Shown here in pieces: positions 48,801-56,274 of a stretch of DNA of 64,000 nucleotides. The notes under the pieces are model-generated. The model had not been told where the DNA came from and did not search any database. It saw only the letters and a program-made list of their open reading frames with translations. The stretch comes from DASVDE01 sp963740065 (GTDB taxonomy: Bacteria > Actinomycetota > Thermoleophilia > Solirubrobacterales > 70-9), in contig CAVUCS010000001.1 of assembly GCA_963740065.1 (NCBI GenBank), positions 186,001 to 250,000 of the forward strand, given 5' to 3'. Both the position numbers and the translations under genes were made by a program. Within the stretch, counting starts at the first letter, position 1. The number at the start of each line of letters is the position of its first letter.

Positions 48801-50521
48801 GTAACGCCGCGCCCGGGACCGACCTGATCTCCCCCTCCAACAATCATGATCTCTACTCAATCGAGGACCTCGCTGAGCTGATCGACGAGCTGAAGACGGT
48901 CAACCCCGACGTGCGCGTCTCGGTCAAGGTCCCGGTGGTGCCGAATATCGGCACGATCGGCCTCGGCATCGCCAAGGCTGGGGCGGACATCATCACCCTC
49001 TCGGGCTTCGAAGGCGGCACCGGCGCCGCCCGCCAGCACGCGCTGCGCCACGTCGGCCTGCCCTCGGATATCGGCACTCGGGCCGTGCACCGAGCCCTGA
49101 TGGAGGCCGGTATCCGCAACCGGGTTGAGATCTGGGCCGACGGCGGCTACCGCCACGGCCACGACATCGTCAAGTTGCACTGTCTCGGCGCCAACCGGGT
49201 CGGCTTCGGCACTCTGGCGATGGTCAGCCTCGGTTGCACGATCTGTCGCGGCTGCCAGTTGGACACCTGCCACGTCGGCATCGCCACCCAGATCGAGACC
49301 GTCGAGGAGGCTCAGGAGCACGGGCTGAAGAAGTTCACCCCGCAGGAGGTCGAGCGCTCGGCTGAGAGCTGCGCCCGCTTCTTCGGCGCGATGGGCGAAG
49401 AGGTCAAGCAGGTCGTCGCCTCGCTCGGTTACGAGCGCGCCCAGGACCTGGTCGGCCGCTACGACTTGCTGGAGCAGGTTGCCGCCACCGACAAGCTCGA
49501 CCTGGCGCCACTGATCACCCCGCTGGAGGAGTTCCTCGACCTCGAGCCGATCGACCTTCCGGTCGCCGAGGGCGCCGAAGAGCGTGCCGAAGCTGGGCTG
49601 GTCGCCGCACGGCCGATCCGCATGGAGGCAAAGGAGGCGTCGGCCCAGATTGGCTCCCTGGCAGGGGACATCTGCCCCGGGCGCACGATTCGCAACGAGT
49701 TCCCACGGCCCACGGACGCCAACGATCGCGTGCTCGGCACCGAGCTGTCCGGGGCGATCGCCCGCTCGCGCATCTTCGACGATGGTCCCGAGTCAAACGA
49801 GGAGGTTCTCGCCAGCCTCGAGTTCAACGGTGGCTCGGTTGCCGGTCAGGGCCTCGGCGCTTTCAACTCCTACGGCGTTTCGATCCGCGTCGAGGGCGGC
49901 GCCCAGGACGGCGTCGGCAAGACGATGCTGGGCGGGACGGTCGCGGTCTTGAAGGGGAGAGGCGCAAAAGGCAAGCGGGTCAACGGCTCGGTCGGCAAGT
50001 CTTTTGCATACGGCGCACAGCGCGGCCGCCTCTTCGTCCAGGGGTCGGCCGACTCGCGCTTCTGCATCCGCCTCTCCGGCGCCGACGTGGTGCTGGCCGG
50101 TGAGCCCGAGGGGGCCATCGACGACAGCCGCGGTTGCCTTGTCGATCGCGCCAATGCCAAGGGCTTCGCCTTCGAGTACATGACCTCCGGCCGCGCGATC
50201 GTGCTCGGCGATCTCGGGCCTTGGGCTTGCGCGGGGATGACCGGGGGGCGCGTCTACGTCCGCCACAACGCTTTCGGCATCGATCGCGACGCGATCGAGC
50301 GCCGGCTCGGCGAGGGCGCGAAAGTGGAGCTGAAAGACCTCGACGCCGAGGGCCTGCTCGATGTCGACGATCTCCTCACCCACTATGCGAACGAGCTGAA
50401 GGCGACCGGTCAGGACGAGGAGGCGGTGCGCATCCTCGAACTCGCCGCCCGCGGCGCCGAGAACTTCCTGATGGTCATGCCGCACAAGGTCCAGGCGGAC
50501 CCGAGCATCTCTACGGAGTAG
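45857..50521 (+). CDS. gltB: glutamate synthase large subunit
   Basis: Transfers the amide of glutamine to 2-oxoglutarate. 1554 residues from ATG 45857 (GGGAGG four bases upstream). A class II glutaminase domain follows a leader of about 35 residues; Cys36 (KDACAIYAS) is the likely nucleophile after processing. Central and FMN domains include EYYPDLRDERFETIGSFGHNRYSTN upstream and ISSMSFGSQSEPAF, EGGEIRD, GQGAKPGEGGHLPG. The 3Fe-4S cluster motif is GCTICRGCQLDTCHVGIATQ. The C-terminal GXGXG beta-helix domain follows. The small subunit gltD is not adjacent. Its stop is four bases before stem-loop copy 5. Confidence 0.95.
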   Translation: MSEHQPRTGESAHRYSPELPYRPLVSPPSVEDKDACAIYASVRKDATPSHEPIALAIPALQKMLHRAGNVDGEGDGCGLMLDLPRKIWAEEVRAGGHDPSLTLDDAFAVAHIFVDRSQDLQKVQHDARELLGQGGFRILAERVGMVDSSALGATAREEEPHFWQLSGLVADAAHRDRVLFDLLIELEQRLGVHVPSFSATTCVYKVMGAPKVLPEYYPDLRDERFETIGSFGHNRYSTNTWPSFKRVQPFSVLGHNGEINTIEQLRQEARMLGVPIQPGSSDSQDLNRTIDTLVSRDKLSLAEAMEMVLPPIVEEIRSLPEELRGFYMYLHQTMGPFAQGPVALIARHADECVFSADALGLRPLWQVETGEDFVFSSEPGVVSVSEMTAEPKPLAPGEKALVTIDRERKRSALHPHDEMLRIVRDRWLERGGAEAVGPYERALDTGGPLEGEDVPGYSDAGPEEPVKVADRILAGFGWQRDDVKLVQQMASNGAEPIGSLGYDGPLAALSPERQNLADYFKETVAVVTNPAIDREREIEHFSTRTVFGRRPSIGAPGEDTGTVETAFPVILGGHHEMAPLSDKTYRRIAREHRTYLLEDLWEEFRGRADAVDISLLESETTQGAIERIKQEAVKKVRDGAELLVLTDRTVYDAGRRYLDPHVATSAIDQALKGFRVEPGEENLRRRCGIVLRSAAIRNVHDVMLALGLGANGVCPYTMVEVVCVDDYETDVSNLCDALTKGMEKVISTIGIHEVRGYARQFSSIGVQPELAEIFQTEAFAASEKGGVGFADLDEDSNERARALAGEDDAAKPAKTFRFYPKVYKAAIATANGSGTYEEYSQKVRDLEEKSPISMRHVMALKGDREPIDPANVDAGVGHHDYPVVISSMSFGSQSEPAFRAYAEAAKAINVLCVNGEGGEIRDMYGRYRKWRGQQVASGRFGVSAEMLNSSYVAEIKIGQGAKPGEGGHLPGKKVSEKVAAARNAAPGTDLISPSNNHDLYSIEDLAELIDELKTVNPDVRVSVKVPVVPNIGTIGLGIAKAGADIITLSGFEGGTGAARQHALRHVGLPSDIGTRAVHRALMEAGIRNRVEIWADGGYRHGHDIVKLHCLGANRVGFGTLAMVSLGCTICRGCQLDTCHVGIATQIETVEEAQEHGLKKFTPQEVERSAESCARFFGAMGEEVKQVVASLGYERAQDLVGRYDLLEQVAATDKLDLAPLITPLEEFLDLEPIDLPVAEGAEERAEAGLVAARPIRMEAKEASAQIGSLAGDICPGRTIRNEFPRPTDANDRVLGTELSGAIARSRIFDDGPESNEEVLASLEFNGGSVAGQGLGAFNSYGVSIRVEGGAQDGVGKTMLGGTVAVLKGRGAKGKRVNGSVGKSFAYGAQRGRLFVQGSADSRFCIRLSGADVVLAGEPEGAIDDSRGCLVDRANAKGFAFEYMTSGRAIVLGDLGPWACAGMTGGRVYVRHNAFGIDRDAIERRLGEGAKVELKDLDAEGLLDVDDLLTHYANELKATGQDEEAVRILELAARGAENFLMVMPHKVQADPSISTE

Positions 50522-50525
50522 TGGT

Positions 50526-50641
50526 GGGGAGGGGGCGGGTGCCCCTCCCGGCTCAACTTTTTCGAGGAGCGGGGGCGGCTGGTCGCGGTTGGGGGTGGCG
50601 AAAAAGTACAAGCCGCCGGGAGGGGCACCCGCCCCCTCCCC
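50526..50641 (+). repeat. dispersed stem-loop element, copy 5 (forward, type B arms)
   Basis: Arms 50526-50552 and 50615-50641 are perfectly complementary over 27 bp. Core CAACTTTTTCGA and CGAAAAAGTACAAG. It fills the gap between the convergent gltB and coiled-coil genes, touching the stop codon of the latter. Confidence 0.9.
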
Positions 50642-51003
50642 TATCTCATCCTGGTCAGTAGGTCGGCGATGGATCTCACCTCGCGCAGTAGGCCATCGAG
50701 CATTGCTTCTGTATTGGTGTGGATTCGCCACTCGGCGTATCTGCGGTCCGCTTCGACCTGATCGAGGCGGCGCTCCAGCTTGCCCATCCTCTTCTCAACC
50801 CGCTGCTCGCTCTTGCGAACGCGTTTCTTTACGTAGCGGCGGGTCTCTTTGCGCATCTGGGCGAGCTCGCGCTGAAGGTCCTCGTCGCCGCTTCCCTGCT
50901 CGGTGAGCACCTCCTCGACGCCCTGGCGCACGCGCTCAATCTCTTCATGGAGACGGGCGCGCGCTTGCTCGGCCGCGGCGGCGGGATCGTAGTCGGCACT
51001 CAT
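50641..51003 (-). CDS. hypothetical coiled-coil protein
   Basis: 120 residues, highly charged and helical throughout (ARLHEEIERVRQGVEEVLTEQG, LQRELAQMRKETRRYVKKRVRKSEQRVEKRMGKLERRLDQVEADRR). No membrane segment or known motif. ATG 51003, or GTG 51009 two codons earlier; TAGCAT lies eight bases before the ATG. The last 35 codons contain nine third-position A by my count, unusual here, and lie next to stem-loop copy 5. Confidence 0.7.
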   Translation of the reverse strand: MSADYDPAAAAEQARARLHEEIERVRQGVEEVLTEQGSGDEDLQRELAQMRKETRRYVKKRVRKSEQRVEKRMGKLERRLDQVEADRRYAEWRIHTNTEAMLDGLLREVRSIADLLTRMR

Positions 51004-51042
51004 CGCCACTGATGCTAGGGCGGGGAGTGGCCGGAACCGCAG

Positions 51043-51699
51043 TTACGCTTCGAGCGCGAAGAGCCGGTGGCACCCGATCGTCAGCTCGTCACCGTCGGCG
51101 AGCCTTGCCCACTCGACCACCTCGCCGTTGAGGAAGACTCCATTGAGGCTGCGATCGTCGAGCACGCGCAGGGCATCAGGTCGCTCGGAGACGATCAAGG
51201 CGTGGCGACGAGAGACGCTCGGGTCGTCGAGGCGGATGTCGGCGGTGACGCTGCGCCCGATGCGCGTCCAGCCCTCCGCAATCGGAAAGATCTGAATCTC
51301 ATCGTCGGCCTCTTCGAGTAGAGCGAGGTAGCTACCGGGACCGGGCAGCATCGCGCGAGCCTTCCGCAGCCAGACCGGGTCATCCCCGGTAGGGGGAACG
51401 GCAAACTCCGTGGTCGGCTCGCCGTGCTCTTGCATCGATTCGAAGATCGAGTCGCGGCGGAAGTCGGTTGCGCCGCAACGCGGGCACTTGGGGAGCGCAT
51501 CGGTCTCCTGAAGGGAGAGCTGCGAGCCGCAATCGACGCAGAAAAAAGTCCCGGCGCCGGGGGTAGCCCCAACCTCATAAGGTCCGGTGACTCGACTGGT
51601 GCTTCTGACACTGGTGAAGATAAGAACTCCTTCCCGGCGTCTCCCAATGTCGATGGTAGCGCGCATAGGGCGATTCAGCACGCCTTCGGCGCTCGGCAA
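51043..51699 (-). CDS. zinc ribbon and FHA domain protein (start uncertain, possible frameshift)
   Basis: Phosphothreonine-binding signalling protein by domain. A zinc ribbon (FFCVDCGSQLSLQETDALPKCPRCGATDF) precedes a C-terminal FHA domain (TRIGRSVTADIRLDDPSVSRRHALIVSE...VLDDRSLNGVFLNGEVVEWARLADGDEL) with the GRS, SRRH and NG motifs. The N-terminus in this frame does not look natural. In the adjacent frame a GTG at 51611 gives VSEAPVESP, and adding one G to the GG run after it would join that to GPYEVGATPGAGTFFC. The true gene may therefore be 51043-51611 with one missing base. Confidence 0.75.
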   Translation of the reverse strand: MPSAEGVLNRPMRATIDIGRRREGVLIFTSVRSTSRVTGPYEVGATPGAGTFFCVDCGSQLSLQETDALPKCPRCGATDFRRDSIFESMQEHGEPTTEFAVPPTGDDPVWLRKARAMLPGPGSYLALLEEADDEIQIFPIAEGWTRIGRSVTADIRLDDPSVSRRHALIVSERPDALRVLDDRSLNGVFLNGEVVEWARLADGDELTIGCHRLFALEA

Positions 51700-51703
51700 C
51701 GCC

Positions 51704-51721
51704 TAGAATCGCGCCGCGATG
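51704..51721 (+). promoter_or_regulatory. -10-like box of the SRPBCC gene
   Basis: TAGAAT at 51704-51709, nine bases before the ATG at 51719, with no Shine-Dalgarno. Good example of the leaderless-start pattern seen across the window. Confidence 0.45.
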
Positions 51722-52234
51722 GGTCCCGTCAGCGCCGAAGTGGAGATCGACGTGCCGCGCGAGCGGGCATTTGAGTTCGTCGCCGACCTCGCCAACCGCC
51801 CGTCATTCACCGACCACTTCATTTCCGGCTTCCACCTGACCCGCATCGATTCCACTGGGGTCGGCGCCGGGGCGCGGTTTCGCTTTGACGTTCCCCTGCA
51901 TCGGGTTTGGGCCGACACGACCGTCGTCGAGTCGGAAGCTCCTCACCGGATCGTCGAGCATGGCCGCGGGGGGCGGAGCAACCGCGTGCCGTCGAACACG
52001 GTCTGGGAGCTGACCGAGGCGCCCGGGTCACTGACCAGGGTGCGCGTCTCTTTCTGGACCGAGCCGGGGCATCTGGACCGGGCTAAGGAGGCGCTCAGCG
52101 CTCCCTCTGGCCGCTATGAACGACGCTGGCGAGAAGCCCTGCGACGGCTGCGCGACGAGCTTGAGTCGGGCTCTTCCGGGGCGGAGCGGATCGCGGTCGC
52201 CGGCGGCAATCGCTACGCGACCGGCATCCCCTAG
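51719..52234 (+). CDS. SRPBCC (START-like) family protein
   Basis: 171 residues with the polyketide-cyclase/dehydrase fold pattern: VEIDVPRERAFEFVADLANRPSFTDHFISGF at the start and a strand-rich middle (GARFRFDVPLHRVWADTTVVESEAPHRIVEHG), ending in a long amphipathic helix (RYERRWREALRRLRDELE). Binds a hydrophobic ligand by family; ligand unknown. Confidence 0.83.
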   Translation: MGPVSAEVEIDVPRERAFEFVADLANRPSFTDHFISGFHLTRIDSTGVGAGARFRFDVPLHRVWADTTVVESEAPHRIVEHGRGGRSNRVPSNTVWELTEAPGSLTRVRVSFWTEPGHLDRAKEALSAPSGRYERRWREALRRLRDELESGSSGAERIAVAGGNRYATGIP

Positions 52235-52261
52235 CGGCGATTTATAAACTCCCGCCCGCCG

Positions 52262-52810
52262 ATGACCTTCCGTCGCCGAATCGTCTCGTCGCTGCTCGCC
52301 GCCCTCGCGCTCGCCGCCCTCGTTGGCGGCGTCTCCGCCTGCGGCTACGAGAGCCACGAGACGGATGTGGCGGAGGGAGAGCCGGTGAAGCTCGGCGACG
52401 TCACCTACAACGTGATCTTCTCGCGGTACCTCAACCGCAACGACACCGAGGACTCCGCCTACCTCGTCGGCCAGCCGGCGCCCCCGCCGGGCAGTGCTTA
52501 CTTCGGCGTCTTCTTCCAGGTGGAGAATGAGGCCGACACTCCGCAGCCGCTGCCGGAGTCGCTGACGATCACGGATGCCGACCATCAGAAGTTCGAGTCG
52601 ATCCCCAGCAAGAGCCTCTATGCACTTCACCTGGGCTCCGATATCGACGCAGAAGACGTACTTCCGGCACTCGACTCGACTCCGCAGCAGGGGGCGATCG
52701 AAGGTTCGCTCGTCCTCTTCCTCCTGCCCGACTCCGCCTCTGAGAATCGCCCCCTGATTCTCGAGATCCCGGGCCAGGACGAGAACGCCGAAGTAACCCT
52801 GGACCTGTAA
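52262..52810 (+). CDS. lipoprotein, DUF4352-like
   Basis: 182 residues. Signal peptide RRRIVSSLLAALALAALVGGVSAC with lipobox VSAC (Cys27). The mature domain is beta-rich (VKLGDVTYNVIFSRYLN, GSAYFGVFFQVENEADTPQPLPESLTITDAD), like DUF4352 immunoglobulin-fold lipoproteins. TATAAA (52243-52248) lies 13 bases before the ATG. Extracellular, function unknown. Confidence 0.82.
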   Translation: MTFRRRIVSSLLAALALAALVGGVSACGYESHETDVAEGEPVKLGDVTYNVIFSRYLNRNDTEDSAYLVGQPAPPPGSAYFGVFFQVENEADTPQPLPESLTITDADHQKFESIPSKSLYALHLGSDIDAEDVLPALDSTPQQGAIEGSLVLFLLPDSASENRPLILEIPGQDENAEVTLDL

Positions 52811-52900
52811 CCAGGCGCCGCCTCCTCTGCTCTCGCGAGGACGCGCTCATAACCCCCGGCGATCTCGCGTCCTCGCTTCCGCGTCCGGGGGCGGCTTGGG

Positions 52901-54634
52901 CTAGAGCCCCGCCGAGAGCACCTGGGCAGCCGCGGGGGCGGCGACATCGCCACCGGCGGCGCCGGCGTCGATGAGGAGAACAGCGATGGCCAGCCTTGGC
53001 TTGTCGGCGGGGGCGAAGGCGGCGAACCATGCGTCTTTGATCTGGACCGGGTCCTCGACGTCGGGGTCCTGTCCGGGCTCCGGGCCCAGCTCCGCGGTCC
53101 CGGTCTTCCCCGCTACCTGGCCTTCGGCGATTGCGCCGGCGGCGCCGGTGCCGCTGGTGACCACGCCGATCATCAGGTCGGTGAGCTCGCCGGCCAGCTT
53201 CTTCGACATCACGCGCACCGGCTTGGCCTCCGGCCGCAGCTTGCGGTTGGCGACTATCGATGTCGGTTCGCGGACTCCGTTCTTGGCGATTGTCTGGGCG
53301 ACGCTTGCCATCAGCAGCGGCGTCGCCAGCACTTCGCCTTGGCCGATCGCGCTGACTCCGAGGTCGAGATCGGTGCCGATCTCCTCGGGAATGGTCGGCT
53401 CGGACAGGTCGAGCTTTTGCGCGATTTTGGCCGAGTAGAGGGTGGGGGGTGAGTTGAAGCCGAAGCGCTCGGCGGTCGCCACCAGGTCGTCGTTGCCGAT
53501 CTCCGGCCCGAGCGGGGCGAAGTCGGCGTTGCACGACTCGGCGAAGGCTTCCGCGAAGGTGCCACCGCAGTACTCGCCGTTGGCGTTGCTGATGAAACGC
53601 CCGCCGACGTTGATCCCGTCGAGAATCGGGAAGGTGTCGGCGAGTGAGGCGACGCCCTTCTGGAAGGCGGCGGTGGTGGTGATGATCTTGAAGGTGGAAC
53701 CAGGGGGCTGAGGGGCGGAGAAGGCTTGCCCGGCGAGGGCGCGGACGTTGCCGTTGCGGGCATCGAGGACGGCGACGCCGCCGTATCGGCCGGCGAGGGC
53801 GGAGACCGCGGAGGACTGCAGGTCTGGGTCGATCGTCGTCTTTACCGGTGCGCCGGGACGGGGCTCGGACTCGGCGAGGATGCGAGCGGATCCGGAGCCG
53901 GTGACCGCCACCAGCGACCCTCCCGGCACCCCCGCGAGGCGGGCGTTAAAGGCTCGTTCGAGGCCGCTGGTTCCAACCGGGGTGTCCGGCGGGAATCCCT
54001 GCCTTGCGAGTGCTTCAAGGTCGGTGTCGTCCGCCGTGCCCACCTCGCCGGCGATGTCGATCGATGAGCTGCCGAGCGGGTGGGAGCGGGCGGCTGCCGG
54101 TCCGGTCGCGAGCGGCGAACCGTCGATGGCGAGGATCGCCGCCCTGGGGGCGAGGTCGACATTGCTTTCGAGATGCTCCCCCCGCCGCAGGCCGGGGAAG
54201 ACGAGGCTCGGGTCCCAGGCGATACCGCCATCGCTGAAAGGAAGGTCGAGGTTTTCCACGACGTGGCCGAAGGCGACCGTGGCGGCGTCGAGCGGCACCG
54301 GAACCACGGTGTGCCCACCGACTGAGGTTGCATCCTCCGGCGAGCCGGGGTCGAGGGAGCGCAGCGTCGCCACCTCCGCCGCGTCTCGGTAGGCGACGAC
54401 GAAGTCGTTGATCCGAATCGCCTGCCGCGAGGCATCGTTCAACTCGCGGCGCATCGCGCCGAAGTCATGTCGCGCCCAGGCCTCGGTGAACCGCTGGGCG
54501 GCCTCCTTCTCCGGTGAGCCTGGTGCGCCGGTCGCGGCGCCCCAGGCGAACGCAACGATCGCGATGACAATGAGGGGAAGCGCGCGGGTGACGAGGCGGC
54601 GGCGCCGTTCCACCTCGGAGGGGAAGGAGTTCAT
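52901..54634 (-). CDS. class B penicillin-binding protein with NTF2-like (MecA_N) domain
   Basis: Peptidoglycan D,D-transpeptidase. 577 residues from ATG 54634: membrane anchor (LVTRALPLIVIAIVAFAWGAA), NTF2-like domain (EAAQRFTEAWARHDFGAMRRELND), PBP dimer region, and the transpeptidase domain with PGSTFK (SxxK), ESCN (SxN) and AGKTGTAE (KTG). All three active-site motifs are present. The open frame continues upstream through the stem-loop element to 55069, but that part is not family sequence. The domain order is that of PbpA/MecA-like enzymes, often less sensitive to beta-lactams; resistance is not implied here. Confidence 0.92.
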   Translation of the reverse strand: MNSFPSEVERRRRLVTRALPLIVIAIVAFAWGAATGAPGSPEKEAAQRFTEAWARHDFGAMRRELNDASRQAIRINDFVVAYRDAAEVATLRSLDPGSPEDATSVGGHTVVPVPLDAATVAFGHVVENLDLPFSDGGIAWDPSLVFPGLRRGEHLESNVDLAPRAAILAIDGSPLATGPAAARSHPLGSSSIDIAGEVGTADDTDLEALARQGFPPDTPVGTSGLERAFNARLAGVPGGSLVAVTGSGSARILAESEPRPGAPVKTTIDPDLQSSAVSALAGRYGGVAVLDARNGNVRALAGQAFSAPQPPGSTFKIITTTAAFQKGVASLADTFPILDGINVGGRFISNANGEYCGGTFAEAFAESCNADFAPLGPEIGNDDLVATAERFGFNSPPTLYSAKIAQKLDLSEPTIPEEIGTDLDLGVSAIGQGEVLATPLLMASVAQTIAKNGVREPTSIVANRKLRPEAKPVRVMSKKLAGELTDLMIGVVTSGTGAAGAIAEGQVAGKTGTAELGPEPGQDPDVEDPVQIKDAWFAAFAPADKPRLAIAVLLIDAGAAGGDVAAPAAAQVLSAGL

Positions 54635-54660
54635 TTTGGTGAAAGGTAGTGGAGGGGGTA

Positions 54661-54774
54661 AGGGAGGGCCGGGCACCCCTCCCGGCTCAACTTTTTCGCT
54701 CAGCGCTTGCGACTGGCCGCGATTGTTGGAAGCGAAAAAGTACAAGCCGCCGGGAGGGGCACCCGGCCCTCCCT
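54661..54774 (+). repeat. dispersed stem-loop element, copy 6 (forward, type B arms)
   Basis: Arms 54661-54686 and 54749-54774 pair over 26 bp with two adjacent mismatches. Core CAACTTTTTCGC and GCGAAAAAGTACAAG. It lies between the divergent penicillin-binding protein and protease genes. With copy 7 in the opposite orientation it flanks the protease gene. Confidence 0.9.
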
Positions 54775-54798
54775 CGCGTGCCTGCTTGTATTGATTCC

Positions 54799-55712
54799 AT
54801 GACCGTGTTGGACTGGGGCATTGCCGCCTTCGTATTGGCGTTGGCTTGTGGGGGTTTCGGGAGGGACCCGTGGTTGGGGTGCTGATTACCGGGGTGACTT
54901 TGGCCTTTGTTTGGGCGTTTGCGGTTGCGGCTTTGCATGCGCCTGGATCTACGGAGTTGCGGCGTGACGTTCGCAAGTCTTTGATCCTCAGCAACCTCAC
55001 CGAGGTGTTGCCGCCGTCGGAGACTGTGATCAGCGCGCTGCGTCGGATCGATCCGACGCCTGAGGTCACCGGCTCGCCTGGGCCGGTTGCGCCGCCGGAT
55101 CCCGCTGTGGCTTCCGACTCCGATGTGGTTCGCGCTGGCGACTCGGTCGTTCGGATCTACGGGACGGCTTGCGGGCTTGGGATCGAGGGATCGGGCTGGG
55201 CTCTCGAGCCGGACCTGATCGTCACCAACGCTCATGTCGTCGCCGGCGAGAGCGATACGACGGTAACCACTCGCGGCGGTGCCTCGTTAAGAGCGACTGC
55301 CGTCCACTACGACTCGCGCAACGACCTCGCACTTCTCAAAGTCGCCGCCGACATTCCGGTGCTACCGCTCGCCCGCGACCCCGAGTACGGCACGAGCGGC
55401 GCCGTTCTCGGCTATCCGCGGAACGGCCCCTACGCGGTCGAGCCGGCCCGCATCGGCGACACCCGCGAGGCGATCAGCGAGGACTCCTACGGCCGCGGCC
55501 CCGTTCATCGCACCCTCGTTTCCCTTCGCGGCACGGTCCGCAGCGGCAACTCCGGCGGGCCTCTGGTCGATTCTCACGGCCGCGTAATGGGAACGATCTT
55601 CGCCGCCACAACCTCCGGCCCACCCGGCGGTTTCGCCATCCCAAACCAGCTAATCCAAAACGCTAGGCGACATGCCGACCTACCGGTAGACACAGGTCTC
55701 TGCTCAAGCTGA
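54799..55712 (+). CDS. MarP-like trypsin-family serine protease, shortened membrane domain (frameshifted)
   Basis: Membrane-anchored protease like mycobacterial MarP, with a CvpA-type membrane domain and an extracellular chymotrypsin fold. The start MTVLDWGIAAFVLALA is in one frame (ATG 54799). LWGFREGPVVGVL and the rest are in another, joined by one missing base near 54844. Only two hydrophobic segments are seen where the family usually has four, so the CvpA domain seems to have lost its middle. The catalytic triad is intact: VTNAHVVAG, DSRNDLALL and RSGNSGGPL. Two conserved cysteines (GTACGLG, TGLCSS) are also present. T-rich codons at the 5' end and A-rich codons at the 3' end face the two flanking elements. 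Confidence 0.83.
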
Positions 55713-55713
55713 A

Positions 55714-55832
55714 GAGGGGGAAGTCGGGTGCCACTCCCGGCGGCTTGTACTTTTTCGCCACTTCCAATCGCGGTCAGCCGCCTCCGCTCCTCGAAAAAGT
55801 TGAGCCGGGAGGGGCACCCGACTGCCCCCCTT
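55714..55832 (-). repeat. dispersed stem-loop element, copy 7 (reverse, type B arms)
   Basis: Best-paired arm segments are 55722-55741 and 55804-55823 (20 bp, one mismatch), extended by G-run/C-run pairing. The core is reversed (CTTGTACTTTTTCG, then CGAAAAAGTTGAG). It begins right after the protease stop codon. Confidence 0.88.
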
Positions 55833-55840
55833 CCCATCAC

Positions 55841-55860
55841 TTACGTTCAGTAAGCTGAAC
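55841..55860. promoter_or_regulatory. HxlR-type operator overlapping the promoter of its own gene
   Basis: TTAC-GTTCA-GTAA at 55841-55853, within CTTACGTTCAGTAAG. A second inverted pair, GTTCAG and CTGAAC, spans 55845-55860. The site overlaps TAAGCT (55851-55856), the -10-like box six bases before the GTG at 55863. TTAC-N5-GTAA is the operator form known for the HxlR-family repressor CatR of Bacillus. Confidence 0.6.
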
Positions 55861-55862
55861 AC

Positions 55863-56186
55863 GTGGAGGCTACGTCCGTCGAGCCACAGGAGGTTTGCCC
55901 GCATTTCCATGCCGCGATCGAGTTGATCGGCAAGCGGTGGACCGGGGCGATCATCTGCGCCCTGACCGAACGACCGTTGCGCTTCGGCGAGCTGGCGAAG
56001 GCGGTGCCGGGTCTATCGGACCGACTGCTTTCCCAGCGCTTGCGAGAGCTGGAAGACGCCGGAGTGGTTGAGCGGGAGGTTGAAGCCGGTTCTCCGGTGA
56101 GAGTGACCTATTCCCTGACCGAGAAGGGGGCTGAGCTGCGCCCCGCGATCGCCGAGCTGCGCGTCTGGGCCAGGCGTTGGAAATAA
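55863..56186 (+). CDS. HxlR family winged helix transcriptional regulator
   Basis: 107 residues: CPHFHAAIELIGKRWTGAIICALTERPLRFGELAKAVPGLSDRLLSQRLRELEDAGVVERE, the complete winged helix-turn-helix of the MarR/DUF24 (HxlR) group. Cys12 sits at the position of the redox-sensing N-terminal cysteine of YodB/CatR-type repressors. GTG start, probably leaderless. The operator over its own promoter suggests autoregulation. Target genes are not evident. Confidence 0.92.
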   Translation: MEATSVEPQEVCPHFHAAIELIGKRWTGAIICALTERPLRFGELAKAVPGLSDRLLSQRLRELEDAGVVEREVEAGSPVRVTYSLTEKGAELRPAIAELRVWARRWK

Positions 56187-56274
56187 GAAGCCTTCCAGTC
56201 ACGGGAAATCACGGAGTCAACTCGCGGTAACGCCCCGATGAAGGCTGGGTGGTTGCTCACTACCGTGAGAAGCG

